From Halonotius roseus (lineage in GTDB: Archaea > Halobacteriota > Halobacteria > Halobacteriales > Haloferacaceae): a stretch of DNA of 64,000 nt. The stretch's first letter is position 1; each line of letters begins with the position of its first letter. Location: contig NZ_SESI01000001.1 in NCBI RefSeq assembly GCF_006861655.1, positions 632,328 to 696,327 of the forward strand, read 5' to 3'. Shown in pieces: positions 1 through 8,748 of this stretch. The translations under genes were made by a program, and so were the position numbers. The notes below the pieces were generated by a model. That model worked only from the letters and a program-made list of their open reading frames with translations. It was not told the DNA's origin and did not search any database.

Positions 1-125
1 TTCCCGGAGCCGTTCGGGCCGACGAGCCCGAGAAACGCGCCGGCCTCGACGGTGAGCGAGACGCCGTCGACCACGGGCGTCTCGGCGTAGGCGAACGTGA
101 CGTTTTCGGCCGTGAGAACCGCCAT
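1..125 (-). CDS. Metal ABC transporter ATP-binding protein, N-terminal part
   Basis: Reading the minus strand from the ATG at 125 gives a normal ABC ATPase start, MAVLTAENVTFAYAE, followed by the Walker A loop GPNGSG at the window edge. The rest of the gene lies outside. The start codon follows directly on the TAA stop of the substrate-binding protein (TAAATG), so the two are translationally coupled. By context it is the energy subunit of a zinc or manganese uptake system (ZnuC/MntB type) and should act on the cytoplasmic face with a permease encoded further downstream. The metal is inferred from the partner protein, not from this fragment. Confidence 0.8.
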   Translation of the reverse strand, partial: MAVLTAENVTFAYAETPVVDGVSLTVEAGAFLGLVGPNGSG

Positions 126-1223
126 TTAGCTATCGAGTGCCCGTTCCAGCGTTGGCAGATTAACGCTTTCCATGATATCGAGATACCCCCAGTCGTTGTC
201 GGCCCACGCATCTGTCAGGCCGGGCATCGCCGTCAGCGGGAGCACCTCGGCGGCGTCGGTGTCGGCGACCAGCTGCTCGGCAGCCCGCTGGGATTCGAGC
301 GGATCGGCGCAGATATAGTCGAGACCGTGGGTCTCGATGGCGTCTTGGGCGCGTTGGATATCCCGCGGCGAGGGTTGGTCGTCCGGGCCGACGCCGGTCA
401 GCGCGATCACCTCGATCCCGTAGCGGTCGGCGAGATAGCTGAAGGAGTCGTGGCCGGCGACGAGCAGCACCTCGGTCGAACCGGCGGCAACGGTGGCTTC
501 GATCGCCGCGTCGAGTTCGGCCAACCCCTCGCGGAGGGTTGCCGCGTTGGACTCGTAGGCCGCGCTGTTGTCGGGATCGGCGGTTGCGAACGCCTCGCGG
601 ATCGTTCCGACGGCGGTCTGAAGTCGCACTGGATCCATCCAGAAATGTGGGTCGGTGCCGCCGTGGTCGTGGCTGTCCTCCGCTTGGTGCTCGGCTTCAT
701 CCTCCTCGTGACGCGCTTCGTCCTCGGTCTGGTTGGCGTCATCCTCCTCGTGGTGGTCACCCTCCTCATCGTGACGGTCGGACTCGTTCGTTTCGTGAGT
801 GTCCTCATCGTGAGCACCCTCATCGTGACCCTGCCCACCCGTGCTCAGCAGGTCGACATCGGTGCTGACATCGACCGCTGTGGTGTCAGCACCGTCGGCC
901 GCGAGATCGGCGGTGATCGAATCGACCCACGGCTGGAACCCCTCCAGTCCGTGGAACAACAGCGTTGCTGCACGGATCTCCTCACGCACCCGTGGGCCGG
1001 GCTCCCAGCCATGGCCGTGTTGGCCGATGGGAACCAGTGTCCCCGCCGTCGCGGCGTCGCCAGCGACCGTTCCCGCGAGGTCGCCGAAGACAAAAAACGA
1101 CGCCTCCGCGATCGTTCCGTCCGATGGCGTTGCATTGTTCGTTCCGTCAGTACAGCCCGCTAGCGCGCCGATACCTGCCGCGCCGGCCAGTGCCGAAAGC
1201 AGTTGTCGTCTCGTGTGTCGCAT
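126..1223 (-). CDS. Zinc/manganese ABC transporter substrate-binding lipoprotein (ZnuA-like)
   Basis: This 365-residue protein is an extracellular metal-binding receptor of the cluster 9 (ZnuA/TroA) family. It begins with a twin-arginine signal (RR at 5-6) and a lipobox LAGC with Cys24, so it should be exported by Tat and anchored by lipid. A long His/Asp/Glu-rich loop (about residues 130-190) is the typical flexible zinc-collecting loop of ZnuA. Likely metal ligands are the His residues in GQHGHGW near 69, in PHFWMDP just after the loop, and in AGHDSF near 260. The ATPase gene follows without a gap. The promoter contains an inverted repeat (1249-1283) that could bind a metalloregulator. Zinc is the likeliest substrate because of the His-rich loop, but manganese cannot be excluded. 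Confidence 0.88.
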   Translation of the reverse strand: MRHTRRQLLSALAGAAGIGALAGCTDGTNNATPSDGTIAEASFFVFGDLAGTVAGDAATAGTLVPIGQHGHGWEPGPRVREEIRAATLLFHGLEGFQPWVDSITADLAADGADTTAVDVSTDVDLLSTGGQGHDEGAHDEDTHETNESDRHDEEGDHHEEDDANQTEDEARHEEDEAEHQAEDSHDHGGTDPHFWMDPVRLQTAVGTIREAFATADPDNSAAYESNAATLREGLAELDAAIEATVAAGSTEVLLVAGHDSFSYLADRYGIEVIALTGVGPDDQPSPRDIQRAQDAIETHGLDYICADPLESQRAAEQLVADTDAAEVLPLTAMPGLTDAWADNDWGYLDIMESVNLPTLERALDS

Positions 1224-1248
1224 CTAATTAATAAAAATAGACTGTACG

Positions 1249-1283
1249 ATAATAACTTTTCCATCTCAGTATGTCGTTATTAT
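1249..1283. promoter_or_regulatory. Inverted repeat in the znuA-like promoter
   Basis: The arms ATAATAAC (1249-1256) and GTTATTAT (1276-1283) are perfect complements separated by 19 bases, inside an AT-rich block just upstream of the start at 1223. On the minus strand this block also holds TATA-like sequence. The position suits an operator for a metal-responsive repressor, but no regulator is shown to bind it. Confidence 0.45.
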
Positions 1284-1393
1284 TAATTCGGCACAGTACT
1301 CTCACGAGTCGTTCGGTGTCGCATCGTCCACGCGAGAATGAACTTCGTCTCCCTTCCACCGCGGTACTCAACAGGGCGGTCAACACGGCGTAA

Positions 1394-1828
1394 CTACGTC
1401 TCGTCGACAAATTCGTCAAACAGCGCGACGACACGCTCTTCGATCTCGTCGCGGATCGCGCGCACCGCATCGAGATCCTCGCCGTCAGGATCGTCAAGAT
1501 CCCAGTCGCGCACCTCGACGCTGTCGGCGTCGAGTTCAAGCGTCGAACAGCCCATCGTGGCGACGACATCACAGGCGTTTAGCGTTGCCGTCGAAACCTC
1601 TCTCGGCGTCCGATCGGAGAGGTCGATCCCGAGCTCGTTCATCACGGTGACGACCTCCTCGTGGACGTGATCGGCCGGGTGCGTGCCGCCGGTAACGATC
1701 TCGACGCGGTCTGTGAGGCCGCGGCGTTCGACTTCGCGTTCGGCGAAGGCGGTTGACATCTGGCTGCGGCCGGCGTTTTGGACACAGACGAACGCGAACT
1801 GGAACGTCTCAGCGGCGGTTTCGGACAT
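1394..1828 (-). CDS. Low-molecular-weight phosphatase / ArsC-like arsenate reductase
   Basis: The 144-residue protein has the P-loop of the low-molecular-weight tyrosine phosphatase fold, C15-VQNAG-R21-S, near its N-terminus, and a DPDG segment near residue 115 that would supply the general acid aspartate. This is the layout of thioredoxin-type arsenate reductases and of haloarchaeal proteins annotated arsC. Length matches the family. The gene stands alone upstream of znuA, with no arsenite pump or ArsR gene beside it. Whether it reduces arsenate or dephosphorylates protein tyrosine cannot be settled from sequence. A second cysteine (Cys94, in MGCSTL) could serve in a thiol relay. Confidence 0.82.
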   Translation of the reverse strand: MSETAAETFQFAFVCVQNAGRSQMSTAFAEREVERRGLTDRVEIVTGGTHPADHVHEEVVTVMNELGIDLSDRTPREVSTATLNACDVVATMGCSTLELDADSVEVRDWDLDDPDGEDLDAVRAIRDEIEERVVALFDEFVDET

Positions 1829-1889
1829 ACCGACCCCTGGAGGGCGGTCGGTATGAAGATTAGTATGAGAACTATATAGCCGTCAGGAG

Positions 1890-2888
1890 TTACGGCGACG
1901 GCGCGGCCTTCTGGAGGGCGGTTTCGGCGATGTTGCCGCCGTAGTCGGCACTCCGGGAGACGGAGTCGACGATGAGGCCGACGCGTTGGGCGCGGGCGGG
2001 ATCGAGTTCCCGCAGAAGTTCGTCGATGCCGCGAGCCGTGGCGTCAACCTCGCGGACGCGCTCGCGCACGTCGTTTGCCATCCGGGTCGCCTCGTCGCTG
2101 TCGTCGGTGAACAGCGCGTCCATCCCGCCGTCGATGACGGCGACGACCTCCTCGTGGAGTTCGTCGATGGCGGTCAGGATTTCCTCGGGGACTTCCTGCT
2201 CGATTTCCAGTGTGAGGTGGGCGATCTTCGTCGCGTGGTCGCCGATGCGTTCGAGCTGGCGGGCACTGGAGTGGTAGTCGAAACAGACTTCGCGGGGTAA
2301 GCCGAGCTCCTCGGTCGCCTTCGGCGTGCGGAGTGTCGCCCGGAAGATGCGGGAGACGACCATCCATAGCCGGTCAACATCGTCATCGCGTTGGATCACG
2401 TCGTGGGCGAGATCGCGGTCGAGATCCCGCAAGGCGAGCAGCGCGTCCTCCAGCATCGAGGCGGCGATCAGCCGCATCCGCGTGACGGCGTTGTGGATCG
2501 ACAGCTCCGAGGAATCCAACAGGTCGCGGATGATGATCTCGCCTTTGGTCTCCTCTAAGACTTCGAGGCCGACGAGGCTTTGCGTTGCTTCGCGGATCGT
2601 CCGCCGCTGGTCGTTGGTGATCCGGCCGCTTTCGAGGACGATCACGTCGAACCCGCTGACGTACATCGTCATCACCGCCCGGATCAGCTCCGTCTCTTCG
2701 AGGTTCGTGATGTCCAACGTCCCCTCGGTGCGTTCGTCCTCACCGGTCGGCGTCATGAAAAGCGAGTCACCCTCAGGGTAGAACTCGACGGTGCTGCCCG
2801 CGCTGACCCCGTTGTCGTTGGCCCACGATTTCGGAATCGAGACGGTGTACGTCGACCCCCCGGTCACCTGGACTTTCCGCGTCTCCAT
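1890..2888 (-). CDS. PhoU-domain regulator with N-terminal AbrB/SpoVT DNA-binding domain
   Basis: I chose the ATG at 2888 (METRKVQVTGG), giving 332 residues. This is the conserved beginning of the family and lies just after a TATA-like stretch; an ATG at 2894 is possible, and the longer open frame to 3137 is unlikely. Residues 1-45 form a swapped-hairpin AbrB domain (TYTVSIPKSWA). The rest is a tandem PhoU helical region with the metal-cluster type motif ERIGDHATKIAHL and a second, weaker one near the C-terminus. It is transcribed away from pstS, so it probably acts as a DNA-binding phosphate-response regulator of the pst operon and itself. No sensor kinase is present, as usual for haloarchaea. 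Confidence 0.85.
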   Translation of the reverse strand: METRKVQVTGGSTYTVSIPKSWANDNGVSAGSTVEFYPEGDSLFMTPTGEDERTEGTLDITNLEETELIRAVMTMYVSGFDVIVLESGRITNDQRRTIREATQSLVGLEVLEETKGEIIIRDLLDSSELSIHNAVTRMRLIAASMLEDALLALRDLDRDLAHDVIQRDDDVDRLWMVVSRIFRATLRTPKATEELGLPREVCFDYHSSARQLERIGDHATKIAHLTLEIEQEVPEEILTAIDELHEEVVAVIDGGMDALFTDDSDEATRMANDVRERVREVDATARGIDELLRELDPARAQRVGLIVDSVSRSADYGGNIAETALQKAAPSP

Positions 2889-2953
2889 ATACATCCGTTC
2901 TTCGTCGGAGCAACCATATAAATTTACGCCTCTATTTAGATCTCGGTTCGTCG

Positions 2954-3018
2954 ATGTATGCAGAATACTGCGCTCAAAGCCGCGAAAATCCGGCTTTGAG
3001 CGCAATAGTCTGTATATC
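2954..3018. promoter_or_regulatory. Long palindrome between the PhoU/AbrB gene and pstS
   Basis: The divergent intergenic region (2889-3374, 486 bases) has no convincing gene. It contains a perfect 14-bp inverted repeat, TGCGCTCAAAGCCG at 2969-2982 and its complement at 2991-3004, around an 8-base centre. The symmetry continues imperfectly outward to about 2954 and 3018. A palindrome this strong midway between a phosphate regulator and the operon it probably controls suits an operator. It could also be an RNA hairpin or a mobile-element remnant. AT-rich blocks near 3295-3310 and 3343-3350 are likely promoter elements for pstS. Confidence 0.5.
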
Positions 3019-3374
3019 TCGCCATTGTCAAACACCCACATATATAGAAACGAGTCGATTGGAGAGGTCGGTGATGCGGGTCGGGTAACTGACAGCAACT
3101 CCGTATCCAACCACAGCGATGGATCACGACGGGTCATCGATCACCGGTTCGTCGACCGCGGCGATCATCGGTGACGACCAGCCCCGGACGAACTCACGAC
3201 CGGGACGAGACGACTAATCGACAGCAAGCAGCGTGTTCGGCTGTTCGATACGGTTCGCTGGTGTATAGGTTGCTTCCAGCTACCGGTGCAAAATAAATAG
3301 TCTATATACCTCAATGTAGTATTGCATAGTTCTATTAGCACGCTTTTTATTCTTTCTTCGATCACCAACAGGTG

Positions 3375-4349
3375 ATGGTTTCCACCCAGACGGGAGACGG
3401 ACGCGTGACACGACGAACGGCGTTAGCAAGCGTTGCGGGACTCGGCACGATGGCACTCGCCGGCTGCACCCAAAGCGGCAGCGGCGGCGAGGAACAGGCC
3501 ATCAACATCGCCGGTTCCAGCACCGTGTTCCCGTTGATGTCGGCCATCGCCGAGGATTACGAGGCCGACAACCCGGATGTCAGCATCGACATCAGCTCGA
3601 CGGGCTCGGGTGGCGGCTTCTCGAACTTCTTCTGTGTTGGCGAGACGGATTTCAACAACGCAAGCCGCGAGATCCAGCCCGAAGAGGAGGAGCTCTGCGC
3701 CGAAAACGGCGTCGAGTTCGTCGAGATCGTTGCGGCGACCGACGCCCTGACGGTCGTCATCAACAACGACAACGATTTCGCAACCGAAATGACCGTTGAG
3801 GAACTCGCCCAGATATGGGAGGCCGACGCGGCGGAAACGTGGAACGATGTCAACAGCGAGTGGCCCGACGAGGAGATCAACCGCTTCGGGGCCGCCGATA
3901 CCTCCGGCACCTACGACTACTTCATCGAGAACGTTCTCGGCGAGCGCGGCCACACGGACGACTACTCCGCGACCGAACAGGACAACACCATCGCCGCGGG
4001 CGTCGAGGGCGACGAGTTCGCCATCGGCTACTTCGGGTTCGCCTACTGGTATCAGAACCAAGAGCAGGTCACACCGGTCGCCATCGACAACGGCAACGGC
4101 CCGGTCGAGCCGAGCCTCGATACGGCGTCCTCGGGCGAATACCAGCCGCTGTCGCGCCCGCTGTTCACGTATCCGGCCGTGGCGTCGCTTTCGGAGGAGT
4201 ATATCGCCGACTTCGCCCGCTACTTTGTCGATCAGACCGACAACGAGCAGATCGTCGCCGAGGATGTCGGCTACGTCCCGCTCACAGAAGAGACCAAGCA
4301 GGAACAGATGGACAAACTCGAAGCGGCGATCGAAGACGCCCAAGGCTGA
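3375..4349 (+). CDS. pstS: Phosphate ABC transporter substrate-binding lipoprotein PstS
   Basis: The protein (324 residues from ATG 3375; a GTG at 3372 would add one) has a Tat lipoprotein signal with an RR pair and lipobox LAGC. Next comes the PstS signature AGSSTVFPLM, a phosphate-binding segment STGSGGGF, and later ADTSGTYDYF, which carries further Ser/Thr ligands. It should sit outside the cell on a lipid anchor and hand phosphate to the permease. It is the first gene of pstS-pstC-pstA-pstB-phoU-phoU, with 84 bases to pstC. A TATA-like block about 28 bases before the start suggests a nearly leaderless transcript controlled from the palindromic divergent promoter. Confidence 0.93.
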   Translation: MVSTQTGDGRVTRRTALASVAGLGTMALAGCTQSGSGGEEQAINIAGSSTVFPLMSAIAEDYEADNPDVSIDISSTGSGGGFSNFFCVGETDFNNASREIQPEEEELCAENGVEFVEIVAATDALTVVINNDNDFATEMTVEELAQIWEADAAETWNDVNSEWPDEEINRFGAADTSGTYDYFIENVLGERGHTDDYSATEQDNTIAAGVEGDEFAIGYFGFAYWYQNQEQVTPVAIDNGNGPVEPSLDTASSGEYQPLSRPLFTYPAVASLSEEYIADFARYFVDQTDNEQIVAEDVGYVPLTEETKQEQMDKLEAAIEDAQG

Positions 4350-4433
4350 GTCGGATGTCCCGGCGTCACCACGCCCGGCCGGCGGCTCGCGGCTCCCCGG
4401 CGGGCGCACTGTCGACAGCCGAGGTGAGCGTCG

Positions 4434-5408
4434 ATGAGTGATGACGCCGTAACCTCGGATCTCACACGCTCCAACGGCTTTACCCGCATCAAGGAGTCGG
4501 GATACGGCGGCGTGTTCCTCGCGTGTGCGGCCGTGACCCTGTTGACGACGGTTGCGATCATCGTCACCCTCCTTTCGGACGCGCTCGTCTTCTTCAGCGA
4601 GGTGCCACTCACCGAGTTCCTGTTGGGTACCGACTGGAGTCCGAACCCCCGCGGGCGGGGCTTTTCGTTCGGTATCGTCCCGCTCGTGATCGGGACGCTT
4701 ACCGTCACGGTGACCGCGGCGTTCATCGCGCTGCCGGTCGGCACGCTCACCGCGATCTATCTGAGCGAGTACGCGACCAGCCAGGTGCGGGCGATCCTCA
4801 AACCCCTGCTGGAGATTCTCGCCGGCGTTCCGACGGTCGTCTACGGCTACTTCGCGCTCGTCTACGTCACCCCCGCGTTGCAGGCGACGATCTTCCCACA
4901 GCTGGGAACGTTTAACGCCCTGTCGGCGTCGCTGATGATCGGTATCATGACGATCCCGATGGTCTCCTCGATCAGCGAGGACGCGATGAGCGCGGTGCCG
5001 GACTCGCTGCGACAGGCCGGCTACGGGCTTGGCGCGACAAAATACGAGGTCTCAACGAGCGTCGTCGTCCCGGCGTCGCTGTCGGGGATCATCTCCTCGT
5101 ACATTCTGGCGATCTCGCGGGCGATCGGCGAGACGATGATCGTCGTCGTCGCCATGGGGTCGCAGGCGAACATGCCGCCGATCCGGGAGACGCTGCTCGG
5201 CATCCCGTATATCAACCCCGGCGACGTGCTCTTCGAGTCGGGGATGACGATCACCGTCTCGATGATTCAGATCGCCGGCGGCGACCTCACCGGCGGGACG
5301 CTGCCGTACGATTCGATGTTCGCCCTCGGCCTGACGCTGTTTGTCATCACACTTATTATGAACGTGCTGAGTGATCTGATCGCCCAGCGGTACCGGGAGG
5401 CATACTGA
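4434..5408 (+). CDS. pstC: Phosphate ABC transporter permease PstC
   Basis: This 324-residue integral membrane protein has about six transmembrane segments and the binding-protein-dependent permease domain in its C-terminal two thirds. The EAA-type cytoplasmic loop is visible as DSLRQAGYGLGATKYE, followed by SRAIGETMIV, the standard PstC contact site for the ATPase. Its stop codon directly abuts the pstA start (TGAATG), which supports coupled translation and a PstC-PstA heterodimer. Length and motifs are normal. Confidence 0.93.
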   Translation: MSDDAVTSDLTRSNGFTRIKESGYGGVFLACAAVTLLTTVAIIVTLLSDALVFFSEVPLTEFLLGTDWSPNPRGRGFSFGIVPLVIGTLTVTVTAAFIALPVGTLTAIYLSEYATSQVRAILKPLLEILAGVPTVVYGYFALVYVTPALQATIFPQLGTFNALSASLMIGIMTIPMVSSISEDAMSAVPDSLRQAGYGLGATKYEVSTSVVVPASLSGIISSYILAISRAIGETMIVVVAMGSQANMPPIRETLLGIPYINPGDVLFESGMTITVSMIQIAGGDLTGGTLPYDSMFALGLTLFVITLIMNVLSDLIAQRYREAY

Positions 5409-7172
5409 ATGGCCGTCGAAACAGACACTGACACCGGATTTGGCGAGGTCAGCCGGCTGCGAGGCACTGTCTTCGAATATCTCTCGCTCGGTGCCTCGGT
5501 CGTCGGCCTGTTCGCGCTGGCCGCGCTGTTGATCTACGTCTTCGTCGACGCCTTCGGGCTGTCGACGGCCAGCCCCGCGTGGCTGCTCACCTACTTTCTG
5601 ACCCTTGTCGTCCCCTACATCGGCTTCTGTCTCTACAGCATCAGCGACCGGGCGTTCACCCGCAAGATCGCCCTCGCACTCGGCGGCGGGCTCGTCGTGA
5701 CGGCCGTCGGCTTCACCGCCATCGAGACGCTGTTGGTCTCGATCCCCGGCCTCACGTGGCAGATCGCCTACCTCTTTCTCGTCGCTACCCCGGTCGTCGC
5801 CTCCGTCACGTTCGTCGCCAGCCGGCAGCCGCTCGGGGCCGCAGGGTTCGGCCTCGTCGGCCGGCTGGTCGGCGGTGCCGCCCTCGGCTGTGCGGTCGCG
5901 ATCATGTTCATCGTGATCGACCGGCCGCTGTGGTTCCTCGTCTACACGTTCGGCGTCCTGCCCGCCGGCGGCGTCTACGCCTACACCAGCCGGCGGGAGA
6001 TCGGATGGCCGACCGCTCAAGCGACGCTCGTCGGCCTCTTCGGTCTCGGCGTCAGCACCCAACTCCGGCAGATACTCGGTATCTATCCCTCCGATGGCCT
6101 CATCTATCTCTGGACGCTTGCCGTCCCGCTTGCGGCCGGTGCGGCCGCCCTCGTCACCCTCCGGGATGGAAGTCGCCGCGCTGTCGCGGGCGTCGCCGTC
6201 ACCACATTACTCGGCGGTGGCGGCGGGTTCGTCCTCGGCTCGTCGGCCCTGCCGACCGGCTCGGGCGTCATCATCGGCGCGGCGACCGTCGCCGCGACCG
6301 CGGTGTATCTCGTCGAGGCCGTCGACAACGAGGGTCGCCGCGGATTGCTGCTGCCGCTACTGATCGCCGGCGGCGCGCTTGCCGGCGCGGCGGTCGTCCA
6401 GACGGTCGGGATCCCAACCCCGGAGATGTGGCTCACGCCGGCGTATCTGACGAGCGCGCCCTCGAACGAGGCGGCCAACGCGGGGCTGTACCCCGCCGTC
6501 GTCGGCTCGATCATCATCATCGCCATGGTCGCCGTGCTATCGTTCGTCCTCGGCGTCGGCGCGGCCGTCTTCCTTGAGGAGTACGCCGCCGACACCGGTC
6601 TTGTCGGCCGGCTGACCCGGCTCATCCAGATCAACATCGCCAACCTCGCGGCCGTTCCCTCGGTCGTCTACGGCCTGCTCGGGTTGGGGCTGTTTGCGAA
6701 CCTGCTCGGCTTCGGGTTCGGTACCGCGGTGACGGCCGCGCTGACGCTGTCGCTGCTCATCCTCCCGATCACGGTGATCTCCGCACAGGAGGCCGTCCGG
6801 TCGGTGCCCGACGATCTCCGGCAGGGGTCGTATGCGATGGGTGCGACGCGCTGGCAGACGGTCAAAAACGTCGTCCTCCCGGAGGCGATGCCCGGAATGT
6901 TGACCGGGACGATCCTCGCGTTAGGGCGGGCGATCGGCGAGACCGCGCCGCTCATCATGATCGGCGCGGCGACGACGGTCTTCAGCGCGCCCGCCGGCAT
7001 CTGGAGCCGGTTTAGCGCGATGCCGATGCAGATCTACGCCTGGGCGAACTACCCGCAGGCGGAGTTCCGGTACGGCGTCGTCGCCGCCGGCGTCGTGACG
7101 CTGCTGATCGTGCTGTTGGCGATGAACGGGACGGCGATCATCATCCGCAACCGGATGGAGCGTGAACACTAA
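5409..7172 (+). CDS. pstA: Phosphate ABC transporter permease PstA with long N-terminal membrane extension
   Basis: PstA is usually about 300 residues; this one has 587. The C-terminal part (about 360-587) is the normal permease domain, with the EAA loop [16 protein letters not shown] and the following [12 protein letters not shown]. The N-terminal 350 residues form roughly eight to nine additional hydrophobic segments with no motif I recognise. Long PstA proteins are known in haloarchaea, so this is probably a lineage feature rather than a fusion error. The TAA stop overlaps the pstB ATG (TAATG). The extra membrane domain might regulate the transporter or bind a partner; that is inference. 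Confidence 0.9.
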   Translation: MAVETDTDTGFGEVSRLRGTVFEYLSLGASVVGLFALAALLIYVFVDAFGLSTASPAWLLTYFLTLVVPYIGFCLYSISDRAFTRKIALALGGGLVVTAVGFTAIETLLVSIPGLTWQIAYLFLVATPVVASVTFVASRQPLGAAGFGLVGRLVGGAALGCAVAIMFIVIDRPLWFLVYTFGVLPAGGVYAYTSRREIGWPTAQATLVGLFGLGVSTQLRQILGIYPSDGLIYLWTLAVPLAAGAAALVTLRDGSRRAVAGVAVTTLLGGGGGFVLGSSALPTGSGVIIGAATVAATAVYLVEAVDNEGRRGLLLPLLIAGGALAGAAVVQTVGIPTPEMWLTPAYLTSAPSNEAANAGLYPAVVGSIIIIAMVAVLSFVLGVGAAVFLEEYAADTGLVGRLTRLIQINIANLAAVPSVVYGLLGLGLFANLLGFGFGTAVTAALTLSLLILPITVISAQEAVRSVPDDLRQGSYAMGATRWQTVKNVVLPEAMPGMLTGTILALGRAIGETAPLIMIGAATTVFSAPAGIWSRFSAMPMQIYAWANYPQAEFRYGVVAAGVVTLLIVLLAMNGTAIIIRNRMEREH

Positions 7173-8014
7173 TGTCACAGAACGAATCCACCATCGACTC
7201 CGAGTCCGAATCGTTGATCACGACCGACGTGCAGCCCGACACGACAGCCGAGTCGGCCAGTTCGGCGACAACCATCGTCGAAACCGAGCAGCTCAATGTC
7301 TACTACGGCGACGACCAGGCACTCGATGATGTGTCGATTGCGATCCCCGAAAACCAGGTCACCGCGCTGATCGGGCCATCCGGCTGTGGGAAATCGACGT
7401 TCCTCCGGTGTCTCAACCGGATGAACGATCTGATCGACATCGCCCGCATCGACGGGACGGTCACCCTGCGTGGCATCGATATCTACGATGACGCGGTCGA
7501 CCCCGTCGCGTTGCGCCGGAAGATCGGGATGGTGTTTCAGAAACCGAACCCCTTCCCCAAGAGCATCTACGACAACGTCGCCTACGGGCTGAAGGTCCAA
7601 GGCAAGGAGATCACCGACGAGCGGATCGAGGAGGCCCTCCGGAGTGCAGCCCTCTGGGATGAGGTCAAGGATCAACTCGACCAGTCGGGGCTCGAACTCT
7701 CCGGCGGCCAACAACAGCGGCTCTGTATCGCCCGCGCGATCGCGCCCGATCCGGATATCGTCCTGATGGACGAGCCGACCTCCGCGCTCGACCCCGTCGC
7801 CGCCTCGAAGATCGAGGATCTCATCGACGAGCTGGTCGAGGATTATACTGTTATTATCGTCACCCACAACATGCAGCAGGCCGCCCGCATCTCCGATCAG
7901 ACCGCCGTTTTCCTCACCGGCGGCGAGCTCGTCGAGTACGACGATACGACGACCATCTTCGAAAACCCAGCCGACGACCGCGTCGAGGACTACATCACCG
8001 GCAAATTCGGGTAA
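7172..8014 (+). CDS. pstB: Phosphate ABC transporter ATP-binding protein PstB
   Basis: The 280-residue ATPase carries Walker [10 protein letters not shown] (68-76), a Q-loop in [13 protein letters not shown] that is typical of PstB, the signature LSGGQQQR (about 178-185), Walker [13 protein letters not shown], and the H-loop [12 protein letters not shown]. The first 35 residues are a low-complexity acidic Ser/Thr tail common in haloarchaea. It couples ATP hydrolysis to phosphate import through PstC/PstA. The start overlaps the pstA stop, and phoU follows after 7 bases. Confidence 0.95.
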   Translation: MSQNESTIDSESESLITTDVQPDTTAESASSATTIVETEQLNVYYGDDQALDDVSIAIPENQVTALIGPSGCGKSTFLRCLNRMNDLIDIARIDGTVTLRGIDIYDDAVDPVALRRKIGMVFQKPNPFPKSIYDNVAYGLKVQGKEITDERIEEALRSAALWDEVKDQLDQSGLELSGGQQQRLCIARAIAPDPDIVLMDEPTSALDPVAASKIEDLIDELVEDYTVIIVTHNMQQAARISDQTAVFLTGGELVEYDDTTTIFENPADDRVEDYITGKFG

Positions 8015-8021
8015 CCGGTGG

Positions 8022-8687
8022 ATGGCCCGCGACCGGTACCGCGACCGACTGGCGACCCTCCGCACCGATGTCGTCCTCTTTGGCGAGCTCGTTGTTGAAC
8101 GCTACGAGAGTGCTGTTGCCGCCGCCGCCAACGGCGACCTCCGGGCCGCCGACCGGATCGTCAGCGGGGACAGCGAGATCAACCGCCGGTATCTCGAACT
8201 TGAAGGCGACTGTATCGATCTCATCGCGCGCAACCAACCCGTCGCGGGCGACCTCCGATTGATCACGGCCTCGTTCAAGATCCTCACCGATCTCGAACGG
8301 ATCGCCGATCTTGCCACCAACCTCGCCGAGCGAACCGAATACGGGTCGGAGGTTCATCCCGCGGTCGATCTCGGATCGCTCGGGCTGGCGGCCGGTGAGA
8401 TGGTCGCCGCCGCGGTCGACGCCTACGAAAACGACGACCGCGCAGCCTGTCGGGCCGTCGCTGCCGACGACGACACCCTCGACAGCGACTGTGCGGCAGC
8501 AACCCAGCGGATCATCCGCGAGCTACTGGCCGAGCGAGCCGGCGACGACGAACGCGTCCGCACCGCCGACACAACGACCCGCGGGCTGCTCACGGTGCGG
8601 GATATCGAGCGCGTCGGCGACCACGCGGTCAACATCGCCGCCCGGACGCTGTACATGTTGGATAGCGATGACGAACTGCTGTACTGA
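8022..8687 (+). CDS. phoU: Phosphate uptake regulator PhoU, first copy
   Basis: This 221-residue all-helical protein has two PhoU repeats, each with the characteristic metal-cluster helix: DLERIADLATNLAE in the first half and DIERVGDHAVNIA in the second. PhoU proteins damp the Pst transporter and signal phosphate status. The gene lies 7 bases after pstB and 61 bases before a second, clearly paralogous phoU. Ends such as YMLDSDDELLY and YMIDNNDELIY show that the two arose by duplication. The acidic spacer (about residues 115-170) differs most between copies. Confidence 0.92.
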   Translation: MARDRYRDRLATLRTDVVLFGELVVERYESAVAAAANGDLRAADRIVSGDSEINRRYLELEGDCIDLIARNQPVAGDLRLITASFKILTDLERIADLATNLAERTEYGSEVHPAVDLGSLGLAAGEMVAAAVDAYENDDRAACRAVAADDDTLDSDCAAATQRIIRELLAERAGDDERVRTADTTTRGLLTVRDIERVGDHAVNIAARTLYMLDSDDELLY

Positions 8688-8748
8688 TGGTCGGAATCCG
8701 GTACTGAACGGTCGAAAACCCTTTTTGTCGGCTGGTCGGATAGCCGAT

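Noticed and set aside
5052-6062. 336-codon minus-strand open frame across pstC/pstA
   Set aside because: Antisense shadow of the permease genes; highly charged low-complexity product.
8311-8748. N-terminal extension of the second phoU
   Set aside because: The extended frame reads the first phoU in the wrong frame; the real start at 8749 begins the PhoU fold.
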